From NCBI GenBank assembly GCA_037975125.1, contig CM075853.1, forward strand, positions 35,411,113-35,475,112: 64,000 bases of DNA, given 5' to 3'. A model generated the notes under the pieces. It was not told where the DNA came from. It did not search any database and saw nothing but the letters and a program-made list of their open reading frames with translations. The translations under genes were made by a program, and so were the position numbers. The first letter of the stretch is position 1. Every line of letters begins with the position of its first letter. This document shows positions 1 to 19,367 of the stretch, piece by piece. This stretch comes from Latrodectus hesperus (Eukaryota; Arthropoda; Arachnida; Araneae; Theridiidae).

Positions 1-2331
1 TAAAGAGAAATTGTGTTAGTTAAGCAAATTTTATAGGAAAGTATTAAAAAGATTTTGCCTTTGGGTTTTTATTAATGATCATTTTCATTTAGTTATAATA
101 ATATTGACTCTAATGCAAACCATACTGTATAATATTTAGAGTAGTTAATAAAAATCAATTGCACATTTTTTAATAAATTTTTATAAGCTGCATTTGTTAC
201 TCCTTGATATTATTCTTATCATATTTTACATTGATTTATGTTTCTATCTCATTATCTGATTAGCAGCAATTTTTCATCTAATATCATTAAAAGTGTAATT
301 GAAATATAATAAAGGAATTGAAAAATCATACATTTTCTAAATTTATATTCTAATATTGAGCAGTTTTCTTCCCTCCATGAAGTTTTAAAAGTTATTCATT
401 TAGAAATCCTAACTCCTAAAATCGTTTTGAATTTTAAAATATTTGAGAACAATTTTGGCATTTAACAAAATAAAAAAATATTAAATGTTGCCGAAGAATT
501 TGGAAGCAGTTGCGTACTCAAAAAACTTTGCATGTATACCTTTATATGAGTCTGTAAAAATATTTTACAAATCAGCTTTGTTTCATTGCTTATAACTATT
601 TTATGTAAAATCGTGTTGAATTTGAAATATTATACTTATATAAAAGTCATATATATTTCTCTACAAGTGAAGTATTGTAAAAAAAATATGATGGGAAGTA
701 TTATTTCTTATTGTTGTGTGTGTGCGTTAACAATCCTCTGCTTAAAAACATTTAATTAAATATAAAACGCAAAACAGTCATATCCCAAGCAATTTATTTA
801 TATTTATGTCCTTATTCTAATAAAAATACGTTTTCAAAGATATATAATCATTAGTTTAAAACAAAATAATCATTCAGAGATATGCTCGGATTTAGAGTTG
901 TAATATCAATCTTGAAAAGTTAACTGAATTTAAGTATTTGAAAAATTTGAATTTTATTTTTTTCACAAACTAATATTACACCCATTTTTGTTTCAGTTAA
1001 CGCACCATTTGAATGAAATACATGATAAAAATGAATTAAATTGTATTTATATATATATTTAAATTTCGAATTCCATCAATATTTTTCAAAAATTTTTAAG
1101 AAGATTAAAGATTTTCTCATATTTATCATAACATTTTTCTACTTACATAAGATTATATGCAAATTATTTTCAAATGAGATATCATCTTTGATGTATGCTT
1201 AAAATTAATTGACATGGTAATTTTACAAATTTTGTAAATGCTGATGCAAAACAATTTATTGTTACTATATTATTACGTACAATAAAAGTTTACAGTTCAG
1301 AGTATTAGCTTCGTATATTAAAACTTCACCAACACACGTATAAATTCACCTTTGTATAAAATATAAAATGTTCGAGAGCAATATTGTTTCACACTCAATA
1401 AAAATATCAAATTATTTCAAATGAATGTATTTAAATGATTATTTTTAAGTGATTGAAAACAGTAGATATTTTTGTCGAAAATTTATTTAATTTAATTTAT
1501 TGGTAGAGAAGAATGACATTGAAATTTTAAAAATCAGTATCTAAAAATATATCCATGTGTGCATAATATGTCGGGATTTTTACACAAGCAGCATAAAATA
1601 GCTGTAATATTTTTTTTTAATTACAAGGGAGAAAAATGAATAAATTACACATCAAAGATAATATCTCTTATATATGAGACTTTTTTCAATAGACAAAATT
1701 ATTTTATCAGCATCTACTATATTTCTACACACAATACTAATAAAAACATTTGCAATTCAAATATCGATTTAATGCACAGGAAGAAAAATATTTATTAAAT
1801 GTTATAATAGTTTATTGATTTTAATTATACTTCTGTGCATGTGGTAATAATAATAAATATATTATGATAAATTTAAATTTCAATATGCTAATGCCTAATA
1901 ATAAAGCATTTTGACTTTTTCGGATTTTTCGCAAATATTTATATTTACACTAAGATCTTATTTGACAGAGAGTTCCACTGGAACTTTGATTTACTGAAAG
2001 ATGAATACACTGGACAGAAATCACATCTACTATTTGTTCAACTAACATCAGAGAATCCCAGTTATTTACCCACATATCGGCATAATAATAAAATTACTTC
2101 ATCATAGTTAATATAGTTTTTGACAGAAATAGTGGTATTAATAAATATGTTTCTCAAAAATGCCCAGCTGTTAATGTTTTTAAAATATTTTTCTTTTATT
2201 GCTATTAATTGTATCAAAGATCACATTTTCATAAAATTGAATGAGTCTCAAATTCTAAACAAAAAATAAAAGATATAACATTTAGGAATAAAATACTAAT
2301 ATAACTATTAATCGATATAGAAATGGTATTT
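1..2331. other. A+T-rich spacer, no gene seen
   Basis: Very A+T-rich DNA with stops in all frames, homopolymer runs and no recognisable coding, RNA or transposon sequence. A 22-bp motif near 1174 recurs inverted with a few mismatches near 1643, but the flanking motifs are not collinear, so I do not call it an element. Confidence 0.6.
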
Positions 2332-2518
2332 ATTGTGCAGTTAAACTGTCTTCGTGTTGGAGCCATCTATCTGAGGAGCTTAGAGCAATGTAGTACATTC
2401 ACTGCAGTGGTGTTCTGGTTAAACAAAAGGAGCACTCTAATGTCTTAAATTTGCAAAGCTAAGGCATAGCAAGCTTCGCTTGTACAAGTGCCATTAGTAA
2501 CAACAACAACATTGTGCA
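2332..2518. repeat. Candidate short retroposon with 8-bp flanking repeat
   Basis: A 171-bp block (2340-2510) is clearly richer in G+C than its surroundings and ends in a short CAA-rich run (about 2498-2510). The 8-mer ATTGTGCA flanks it on both sides, at 2332-2339 and 2511-2518, which would fit a target-site duplication made during retroposition. I could not see a clear pol III A box or B box, so a SINE origin is only inferred. Alternatives are a small non-autonomous DNA element or a chance 8-bp match. The orientation, if real, is probably plus because the simple tail is at the right end. Confidence 0.35.
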
Positions 2519-5500
2519 ATTATTTTACTCTTTTCCATTTGTTTTTCAAGGACATATGATTTTACTCATAGATTTATGCAACTTTACTTATAACATACTT
2601 ATAACTTAATTATAGATTTTTATTCACCATAACACCAAGCAAAAAAATTCTATTAATTCATAATAAATTTCAAATTTTTCGTAACACTTTAAAAATTAAA
2701 TAAGTTCCTAAGAAACTTTTTCATTATAAAATTTTTTTTAATGCTTAAAAATAAGAATAAACATTAATTTATAATTTTCAAGATTCAAAGTTACATTAGG
2801 TAATTATAGTTTCATAGTGTTATTCTTAAGAAAGCATAGTATGGTACTATATTCTGAAACAAATAATTTATAGTACATAAATGGATAAAAAAATACGTCC
2901 CAGGCTCATTGAATACATCATATATGCATTTATATTTTAGATGGTAGGTTGTATTAAAATTTATTGTAAAGAACCAGGAATTGTAGTTATTAGTAATCAT
3001 TCATTAACAAAGAGTTGTTTAACGTATTATACCGCAATAAAGTTACACAATTTGAAATGTGACACATTCACAAGTCATTACATTAATATTATAAAAACAT
3101 CGGAATTAAATTATATTTAATTCATGTACTATAATACAACAGAAATGATAAATTTGATGTAAGCACTAAACAGTGGAACAATTTGAGTACCGAAAATCGA
3201 GTTTTAATCATTAAAACCACAGTATTTTTTAAAATTTTACAACAGAGCAAAACTTTCTAAATCTTGATTAGATAGGCTCTATTTTACAAATGTAAAAAAA
3301 TTAAAATATCAAGATAAACCATATGAATGTTTCAAATTTCTTAACTTTAGATATTTTACAGGGCTAAATTGCCGAATAATACAATGAAGTTCTCATTTTA
3401 AAGTAGTAATATGTTGTTGTGGAAACATGTTTACGATTAATCATTATCAACTAAAAATTAAATAAATAATTTAGAGATGAACAAATAATACTCAAAATTA
3501 CAACTAAAAACAGATTTGTAATAGGGACTCATTTTCTACTTGGATCAAATTAAAGATGATTTCACCTATAAAAAAGTAATCGAAATGTTTCCTCTTCAGC
3601 TGATGAACAGTTTTTGCGATGTATATATGTAAATAATAAGATTTTAATCCTATCGGTATTAAAATATTAAGTTATTTCTTTTAGATTAAAAAATGTTTTC
3701 TCTAAAGGAAACACTCTTTCATTTTTTTCAAAAATCTATGTAAAACGCTTTGTATAGTATAAGACAATAGACATCTCTCTCATATCTTGTCTCTAATTGG
3801 AGATTTAAGTTAAGTTGGTGATTTTGAAAACTAAACTAAAAATCCTATAATATTATTTTAATTCATTACTAAAGTATAGTTTATTTTAAAAAATTATGAC
3901 ATTTATGTATAGTAAGAGAAAAAAAATTATCCAAATGTTCTAGTTTCATTTTATTTAACTGATTTCTCAAGAGGCATAATTATATTAATGATGACTACGA
4001 AAATTACATTTGATATAAGAAAAAGAGTTATGCTCAAAAAGTGCAAAACAGCAACTGTTTTATGTATAAAATTCATCAATCAGAAAGGATATATATAAAA
4101 TAGTTAAGAAGTTTGAGATCGTAAGATTATCAGTTAAATTTAAAAATGTGCAGATAATGTTTCAATAAAATATTGCTAATTAATGCAATATGCGTATATT
4201 ATTCATATAAATGTGAAGACGCGAATTAAATCAAAATATAACATAACATTGAAAGAGTTTAAAAACACTGTATGCCCGATACGTTATGTATTGCTCTTTC
4301 TTCAGAAAAAATGAATAAATTCACAAATTTCTGAATTTTCACTTTCTTTCTGAAAAATTTTAATAATTTAATATCGAATGATGGAGTGAAAAACTTAAGC
4401 ATTTTTTCTTTACGTCTAAAATGTTTGTCTATATAGAAATCACATTATTAAAATGTTTTGATTTGTGTGTGAATAAACACCAGAGGTGAATGAAAATTTG
4501 TAACATTTCAATTTGAAATATAATATGTAATTATTTTTAAACTGTTAATAAATAAGCCTTAAGTAGAATTCATGATTACTTATTTCGACTAAGTCTAATT
4601 AAATTAACTTGATAATTGTATTTTTTATTTGGTAACAAATTTCTATTAAGAATACATATTTATTTTATTATTTTTATTAAACACACAAAAGCGCGCATGC
4701 AAACATACCCACACATACATATAGAGGAAAATTTGAAAGAATATTGTTATACATAATGAGAAAAAAATCTCATTAGTTAAGATTTCGCTATTAGTTTAAG
4801 AATATAAATTAAGAAGCATTCAAAGCAAACTGTTTGAATTGTTAGTATATTTAAATGAAAAATTTCAATCGATCATATCGAAATTTTATCTTCTACTAAA
4901 ACATCATTTCGAAAAATATCATTTAAAAATAATTTAAGATATTGTGGCGGTTCTGCAATTTTATCATTTTGATCTGAACTAATATATTGATAAATTTGAT
5001 ACTTAATTAAAAGAAGGCATAAAATATAGATTCCAAATACATTTTATATAAATTAAGAATGAGTTTAATGACATGAAAGGACGAATTTCCTTCATAAAAT
5101 CAAATAATATTTTGCGTACTAAAAATAAATTTCATAAAAGTATTAACTATTAAGATTCCAGTCTCACTTCAAATAAATTTAGCTTTTTTAAGAAATAGCT
5201 GAGTTACATGTGTTGAATTTAATATTTTCAAGAAATCATTGTAGTATTTCATCCAGTTTCTCTTTTACATTGCTTACTGGTATTTTCAAAGCAAATGCAT
5301 CTAAATTCCAACAGTCATTTTTAAATATAATTCAGTCATATGTATTCAATTTCAGCAGATGCTATAAGTTAAAACAGTAAATGTAAATCTTCTTTTATTT
5401 ACATTCTATTTTCTACCTTCACAAGAATTTTAAGAGGAATTCCGTGAGATAGCTATTCCTTCAAACTATTTACTGCTTAAAAAGTTACACATATTATATG

Positions 5501-5993
5501 GAAAAATGGATATTTAAATTCAACTATTAGATTAAGTCCTAAATAAATATACCTTTAAACAGATGTTTTAATAAATAATATCTCATTTACAATTATAAAA
5601 ATGAAAAGTTATGTTATTTATTTTTCAAAAATTTACAATTGTTAATTTTTAAATGTTTTAAAAATTTAAAACTTTCATATTTTTTTGAAAACTGACATAC
5701 TTTAAATATGAAAATAGAGAGAGTAATTTAAAAAATAAAGTTGTAACCTTTTAAATCATAAATTTTATATCATTGAGCAATAAAAAAAGTAGTTTCAAAT
5801 ATAATAAAAATTAATCTTTTATTTTCATATATATATAGGCATGATTAAACACAATGATTTAAATTTTTTAATTTACCTCAGAATTGCGCACACATTACGG
5901 TATAAAAATTTTAATATCAATTACGAGAATTAGAATGCACAGTTAAATTGATAATAATAAATATGTAAATATAAATAAAGTTTCTTGTTATAC
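2519..5993. other. A+T-rich spacer, no gene seen
   Basis: No open frame of notable length or composition, no RNA gene and no transposon hallmark was found. The 62-codon minus-strand frame at 2812-3000 is Phe/Tyr/Ile-rich, as random A+T-rich DNA gives, and is not called. Confidence 0.6.
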
Positions 5994-6119
5994 AAAAATG
6001 TCATAAATATGAAAAAATATATATTTCTATAAGATATTTGGTTCTAAAAATCTAGACAAAGCTTTTTAAAACCAAATGTCTTATAGAAATATATATTTTT
6101 TCATATTTATGACATTTTT
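5994..6119. repeat. Long near-perfect inverted repeat (57-bp arms, 12-nt loop)
   Basis: The left arm (5994-6050) and right arm (6063-6119) are reverse complements over 57 bp with only two mismatches that I can see. They are separated by the 12-nt spacer TCTAGACAAAGC at 6051-6062. Transcribed, it would form one long hairpin; as DNA, a cruciform. No clear target-site duplication flanks it and no transposase-type terminal motif is visible, so it may be a foldback (MITE-like) element, a local inverted duplication, or a small-RNA-producing hairpin. The structure is seen directly; its origin is inference. Confidence 0.85.
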
Positions 6120-7616
6120 CTTTAATCTAGTTGGATAATTGATGAGATTAGCTGAGCTTTTTCATATCTGATTTGGTAAAAATAACACATTATTGCTTGT
6201 AGTGCATTATTGAATTCTTCAATTGTTTTAATATAGATTGTAGAATATCTATTCACTTTTATCATTCAAAGTTAGAGTAATGTGTTCATGGAATCCAATA
6301 ACTTGCAAATTATAGAGAACTAATCAAAAATATTTATTTAAATAATGACATATTTTAATTCGGGATGAAATCAATGTTGATCATGACAATTTTCTGATGT
6401 CACTCTCTTTTGATTTAGCTTCACTTGCAAATAATGCCAAGGATCATACTTGCAGAAAACGAATTGTAGAATTACTGTACTTTCCTCATTGATTTAGTAG
6501 TATTCGTAATGACAAAACACTCTATCAAAGTGCCTTATGTGTTTCAGTATTTTTAATTTTGAAATAGGTTATCACAATTTTTAACAACTAGTCGTGTTTG
6601 AAAAAATGTAGGTATCAAGATTTTTTATTCCATGTGTATGTGACAGGAAAAAGATGTAAGCATGATTTTGTCTCCAATTAATAAATAAATTAATAATATA
6701 TATTAATGGTTTAATTTGATTACTTAGAAATATAAAAATTAAGTACTTTCTATACTTTCAATGTATTTCTTTTTTGAAATAATTATAACTATAGTAATAA
6801 ATTTATGTTTGATAAGACCTTATAATTAAAAAAAATTATAGCGTCATTGCCTTAAACTTATTTTAAATTTATTAAACTGGTTAGGAAATTTAAAATTTGT
6901 GGGAAATAAAATGAAAATTTTAGTGCGCACATACCAAATGTTTAAATTATAAAATAACTATAATTTATTTATAGGAAATGTGATGAAAATATTTGTATTT
7001 ACCTTTCATTAAAAGTTTAGTTTTCTCAAAAACACAAAAGTCTATATTTCTCATTTATTTTTAAATTTGTACTTAATCATAAAAACAAACTCAGTAGTAT
7101 TTTATGTTTTGTTGAGAAATTGTTTAGTCGTAAAGCAATATTGAGCCTTAAAAATTATAATTTGATTATGACGTTTATGAGCTTTGATGTAATAAGAAAT
7201 CTATTGCTATATTTTTGATCTAGAGTGTTAAATATACAAGCTTATAAAAAATGTTATACTGTTAAAAGCATACCATAATTAATATCTACCACGTAAATTC
7301 AAAAGAATGTAACATATACTTCCACAAAAAATAATAGACTGAAATACATATTTAAATATTCTAATATAGTTTTCAATAAAGTTAAAAAAATATGATTACA
7401 TAAATTTGTAAGCATTTAAAAAAATATTGCAATATACTTTATTGAAAGGTATTGCCTTAATATTCACCAAAGCTGTAAAAACTTAATATTTAATTAATAA
7501 TTTTAAGGTTTTGTTAATTTTTAAAATTAATATAGTAAATATGTAATAATTAAAAGTTACAACTTTAATGTAAGTAACAAAATTGCTTAAAAATGTATGC
7601 TATTTATGCTTTTGTC

Positions 7617-7626
<10 letters not shown>
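6120..7626. other. A+T-rich spacer, no gene seen
   Basis: Nothing beyond low-complexity A+T-rich sequence was recognised. Confidence 0.6.

Positions 7627-7693
<67 letters not shown>
7627..7693. repeat. (TA)n microsatellite
   Basis: Uninterrupted TA dinucleotides for about 67 bp. Confidence 0.97.
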
Positions 7694-7698
<5 letters not shown>

Positions 7699-9719
7699 AT
7701 GATATGATATTATATGAAGTTTACTAGTATTTCTAATAATTTCTTAATATTTTTTTAACATTTCGGATTAATAAATTTATTGTATTACTAAGTGTTACTC
7801 AATATTAAGGGATCAAAATAACTATTTTGAATGACATCAATAGTAGCAAAACAGTAAGTTATATCATAATTTATAAAATTTTCATAAGTGTTTAAAAATC
7901 AAATTTGCTGATCACATCATTCTTTCTAGAAAATTATGCATTTTAATGTACAGATTTTTTATCGAAGTATTTATCCTTTTGTGTGTGTGTGATGTGTGTG
8001 TGCGTGTGATTTTTATCTCAAATTTAACAATTTTCAACTTACAGTATCGCTAGTTTTACCTGTAGTACTGTGAAAATTTTTCAAATGTCATTTTAAATTA
8101 AAATAGTTCAGTTATTTGTTCTATTATTCAAACATTTCAGTGAACTTTCAACAATGACTATAATACGGACTGAAATTTAAATTCTATTTGAAACACATAG
8201 AATTAAAATTTAATGAAAATGCAATCCTAATCATGGGAACCGGTATATTTCTGTGTTTCAGACAGAGAAATGTCATTTATCAAGATTCAATATTTAATTT
8301 TCTCTCCACGAAATTCAATTGAATTTTATAATTAAGAGGATAGAAACTTTCTACTCCATACATAATTTGTAAAATTTAGTCTCAGGTGCTCTGGTGACTG
8401 ACCAAATTGATTAGCTTTTCCAAATATTTGATGCTTGTTGCAGAAAGTTTGTGAAAGTTGATGCTTCAGATGTTAAATAACTTCAATGATTAAAATATGA
8501 TTGCTTATAAAAATGGATACGAGGTTATGTAAGTGTAATTAAACGACAATGTATTTGAAATAACCCCAGTCATATATATTTGTATTATTTTCAATAATTA
8601 TTTTGAAACTGTTTATTTAAAGAAGTCCATGCTTTAAATACTTACTATTGAATATAGGAAAATGTGCACTCAACATAAATTTTCCGCAGTCATTAATTTT
8701 TGTGATTGTTTGATATAATTTTCTATTGTTAACAGCACATAATCTATGGTATTTAATTTTTTTTATTTGCTGCTATACAATTCATAAAAGGTTTTCTAAG
8801 AGGAATAATTCGTTAAAATACTTTAAATTTGAAATGTATTATTTATACATTTTAGTATATTAAAAATAAAAAGCAAACAAAGATGTTTAAGAAAAAATTT
8901 AATTTTACCTTTAATATAAAAATTTTTATTGTTTACATTATTATTGAAATTTTTTAATTAATCAATTTTCATATTTCTAATAAAATAAGTCGGCTGTGGT
9001 CGTTTGCATATATTAATAATAATGAATATTTTAAAATTTTTTAATAAGGAAATAGTTATTACTGCAGATAAAGATTTTGCATATGTTATTAAAATATGTT
9101 TTTTGATGTGCAAAGCCAGAATGTTTTAAGGGGAAACATGTAAGAATACTTCAAATGTCCAGGTAAAACTTTATAAGGTATTCTATAAACATCATAAGTA
9201 ATATTTTTAATTGAGTAAAAAAGATAAACTAAAGTTTTAAAGAAAAACAGATATGATATACTTATTAAATTTTTAAGTAAATGTAATTTAACAATGAAAA
9301 ATAAATTTTAAAACAAATTCTACAAATTACTTGAAGACGTTACAATAGCTTGAGAGATTTTTATTTATAGTCTACTTCCAGGGGATACACCTTCTATGAT
9401 ACTACTAAACATTTTTTTTAAAAAAATTAAATTATTTCATCATATATGTGGATTTTGCATTATATTTAATATAAAATAAAAAAATGAACACATACGTGAA
9501 TAATTACAATATTTGCGAGTTATAGAAGTCTACCTTTTTCTTGTGTGGGCATCCTGTACAATTCAGCTAAAATATATATTGAAAACAAATGGGATTATGA
9601 AAATTCATTTTTTTAAAAATAATTCTGTAAATACTAGAAAGCAGATGTAAATGATTTTGTAAATCGGCATAAGCTTTGAACACTTAAATATTTTATTGAG
9701 GTAAGAGGTTAATTTTATC
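7694..9719. other. A+T-rich spacer with short (GT)n
   Basis: No gene seen. A small interrupted GT-rich microsatellite lies at about 7980-8010. Confidence 0.6.
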
Positions 9720-10100
9720 CACGAATTGTCTTAGGTACCAGAAACACTGTCCAGCGAAGGAATAATAAGTTTCATTGACCATGCAATAAATTATTTACTA
9801 AACATCAAATAATGATGATTACATTACAATGCTACAGCCAAATAAAATGCTTGCTTTCTCCAAAAAAAAAATTGTAATATTCAAAATCTTGCTTGTCGCT
9901 CAACAGTTATTTCTGTACGCGCATAGCTATTTAGACCAGGACGTACGTCTTAAAGTATATTACGAACCACAACAAACATCCAGGCCAACGATGGGTGTCA
10001 AACCTACTAACTCTTGAGCCGTATGTAAGAGCTGCGATTGTTGAACTCTTGGGCTGTACGTATCAAACTTACGAACTAAGAGCTGTAATCAATCGGTTAG
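9720..10100. other. G+C-richer island with short open frame and degenerate repeat
   Basis: This block is less A+T-rich than its neighbours. On the plus strand, 9829-10017 is open for 62 codons. From the Met at 9847 it reads as a lysine-rich start, a hydrophobic stretch (about residues 16-28 of the 62) and a hydrophilic tail, which loosely resembles a signal peptide. I do not recognise it. The minus strand is also open over much of about 9970-10080, so the strand is uncertain. Two 19-bp direct repeats with three mismatches (10009-10027 and 10044-10062, period 35) overlap the end of the frame, which argues for a decayed repetitive element rather than a gene. Confidence 0.3.
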
Positions 10101-11585
10101 TAGTTAGATGTAAAATTAATCGAAATAATTGATTTGCAAATTTCACATATGTAGCCCATGTAAAAATTTTTTTAGAATATGCAAAATATTAACATGGTTT
10201 TATAGCTTTATATGGGAAAAATAGTAGTATTTTGTATATTATTAATTTTGAACATTTTACTATCCTCCTGTTAATTTTTGATAAATAATAATCACTAAAG
10301 AAAAATTGATAAAATGCAATTTTTATCAACAAAGGGAATTTTAGTTTATTTAAAACTAAAAAACCATGAATAAAGTTACACTAAAATGACGTTAACGTTA
10401 AGAAAATCTAATTGTTGATTATATTATATTTCCTGTCTTTAATTAACATCCTACAGTTAACAAAGTTGCAAAATTCCTTTTAACGCATGCTACTTTTTAA
10501 AAACTTGATTAAAAAGTATAAATATGGAGAATAGCTTCTGTTATTAAATATTTGTATTTAAACGTTGACATATATTTGGATATGATTTTTATTTATGATT
10601 TTTATGCTTGGTTAAATGATTTATCTGCAAATTTATGAAAAAAAATGTGAATATTTGATTCCAAAATGATTAATAACAGATAATTTAATTGTTTTTATGT
10701 ATTTTATTTCTATTGCAATGCGGACAATTAATAAGCAAATCATGGATGTTTTTATATAATAACTTTATTCTTCACTGAGATAATAACGATACTTCTAAAC
10801 CGTAAAACAGAATTACATATTTAATATAAAAATGTTATCTTATATTTATCTTTTAATTAGTTAGATAATAAAACACAAATATTTATTGAAATTAATTTTC
10901 TATAAAAGCAAATACGGCCATATTTTTGCGTAAATATAATTTTCAATTTAAAATTAGAGTCCTGAATTTGATTTCTTATAAATAGTAAATTTTTATAAAG
11001 TACTTTTTGTAAATTATTTCTATGTATATATTCTGTATAAATTTGCTTTTTCAAAATAATTTTGTAATTTAAAGGAAAATATTAAAGAACCAATCAAGAG
11101 TCTTATACTTCGAAAAAATCTTTCTTAAATTTATCTAAAGCTATTCGCTGTTTCATTTCATATAATTCTAGGGGGATATAATTTCTAGAAGCCCCCGCAT
11201 GTCTATGAAGAGATATTTTTTCAGCAGGTTTTCAATACCCTTAAAAGTGAGCTTGTTTCACAGTGTTGTGGAACTTTATACGAAAGATTTTATACACTGC
11301 AAATGAGGAGTAAGGCTTTCCCACCGCTAAATAGGCAGAAAAGCGTCAACTTGTCATCTACTTCTATCACATACACTTAGGAAATTATTTTTTCGATATT
11401 TAAATACAATCTTAATAGTTCTTTCCAATAAATAAATTGTTTTTATTAAATTAGATGTGTAATGGAGTGTTCCTCGTTTCCAAAGTAATCTACTTATACC
11501 ATATAAATTACAAAGACCATTAATCCATCGAAAACCTTACCTCTGTGTCGAGACCCCAAAAGTCAATAACGTTTTTGCAATACGA
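10101..11585. other. A+T-rich spacer, no gene seen
   Basis: No recognisable feature. A mildly G+C-richer patch at about 11160-11350 contains no sustained open frame. Confidence 0.55.
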
Positions 11586-11643
11586 AGTTTGATCCATTAG
11601 AGGAATCTGATTATTGTATCAGATTCCTCTAATGGATCAAACT
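11586..11643. repeat. Perfect 25-bp inverted repeat, 8-nt loop
   Basis: Left arm 11586-11610 and right arm 11619-11643 are exact reverse complements, separated by TTATTGTA. The arms share no sequence with the other hairpins in the window. The stem is perfect, so the structure is either young or maintained. It is not followed by a T-run and sits in no gene context, so it is not a bacterial-type terminator. Confidence 0.9.
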
Positions 11644-18955
<7,312 letters not shown>

Positions 18956-18960
18956 AAATT
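18956..18960. repeat. Target-site duplication AAATT, left copy
   Basis: AAATT abuts the left LTR directly and matches the five bases after the right LTR. Five bp is the usual duplication length for copia integrases. Confidence 0.93.
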
Positions 18961-19245
18961 TGTTGAAATTCGTTAAACGAACAAGAGTCCATGAATCGCA
19001 AAAAGAATATTTAATGAAGCAAGTTACAAAGAAAGAAATTATACACATACTAAACTAATAGAACAGAACATGGTGTATTTATAGATTTTGGACGGCTTGA
19101 ACACAACCACCAATCAGAAGGCAGCGCAGCAGACGATTTGTAAGAGCAGACGATTGCGGACGTCTTAGAAGACTACAGTTTTACAGACGATAATAGACTT
19201 ACTTTGTGTTTCTTTGCGATTACTTGCATTATATTATTTACAACA
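18961..19245 (-). repeat. 3' LTR of the copia element
   Basis: 285 bp beginning TGTTGAAATTCG and ending TTTACAACA on the plus strand; it is the downstream LTR because the element is on the minus strand. It appears identical to 23203-23487. Read on the minus strand it contains a TATA-like CTATAAATA (19076-19084) and an ATTAAA poly(A)-signal variant (19010-19015), about 50 bp before the LTR end. The motif AGACGAT occurs three times on the plus strand (in 19129-19138, 19146-19155 and at about 19184), possibly a promoter element. Confidence 0.96.
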
Positions 19246-19256
19246 CTCGCCCTTAA
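19246..19256 (-). promoter_or_regulatory. Polypurine tract of the copia element
   Basis: On the minus strand the bases immediately upstream of the 3' LTR read TTAAGGGCGAG, purine-rich with one C. In LTR retrotransposons a tract at this position resists RNase H and primes plus-strand DNA synthesis. The call rests on position and composition. Confidence 0.65.
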
Positions 19257-19367
19257 TCACAAAGAAACATGCACAATAAAATCATATAAATCAATAAAAA
19301 AAGTATACATTAAGAAATTAGAAACGTTCAAGCCATCCACACAATATTTACATTAACATGATATAAT

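Noticed and set aside
1174..1664. Possible inverted repeat between about 1174-1195 and 1643-1664
   Set aside because: Only about 19 of 22 bases match and flanking motifs are in the wrong order for a transposon with inverted ends.
11586..11643. Rho-independent-type terminator
   Set aside because: Eukaryotic, A+T-rich spacer with no upstream gene and no T-run. The stem is better explained as an inverted duplication.
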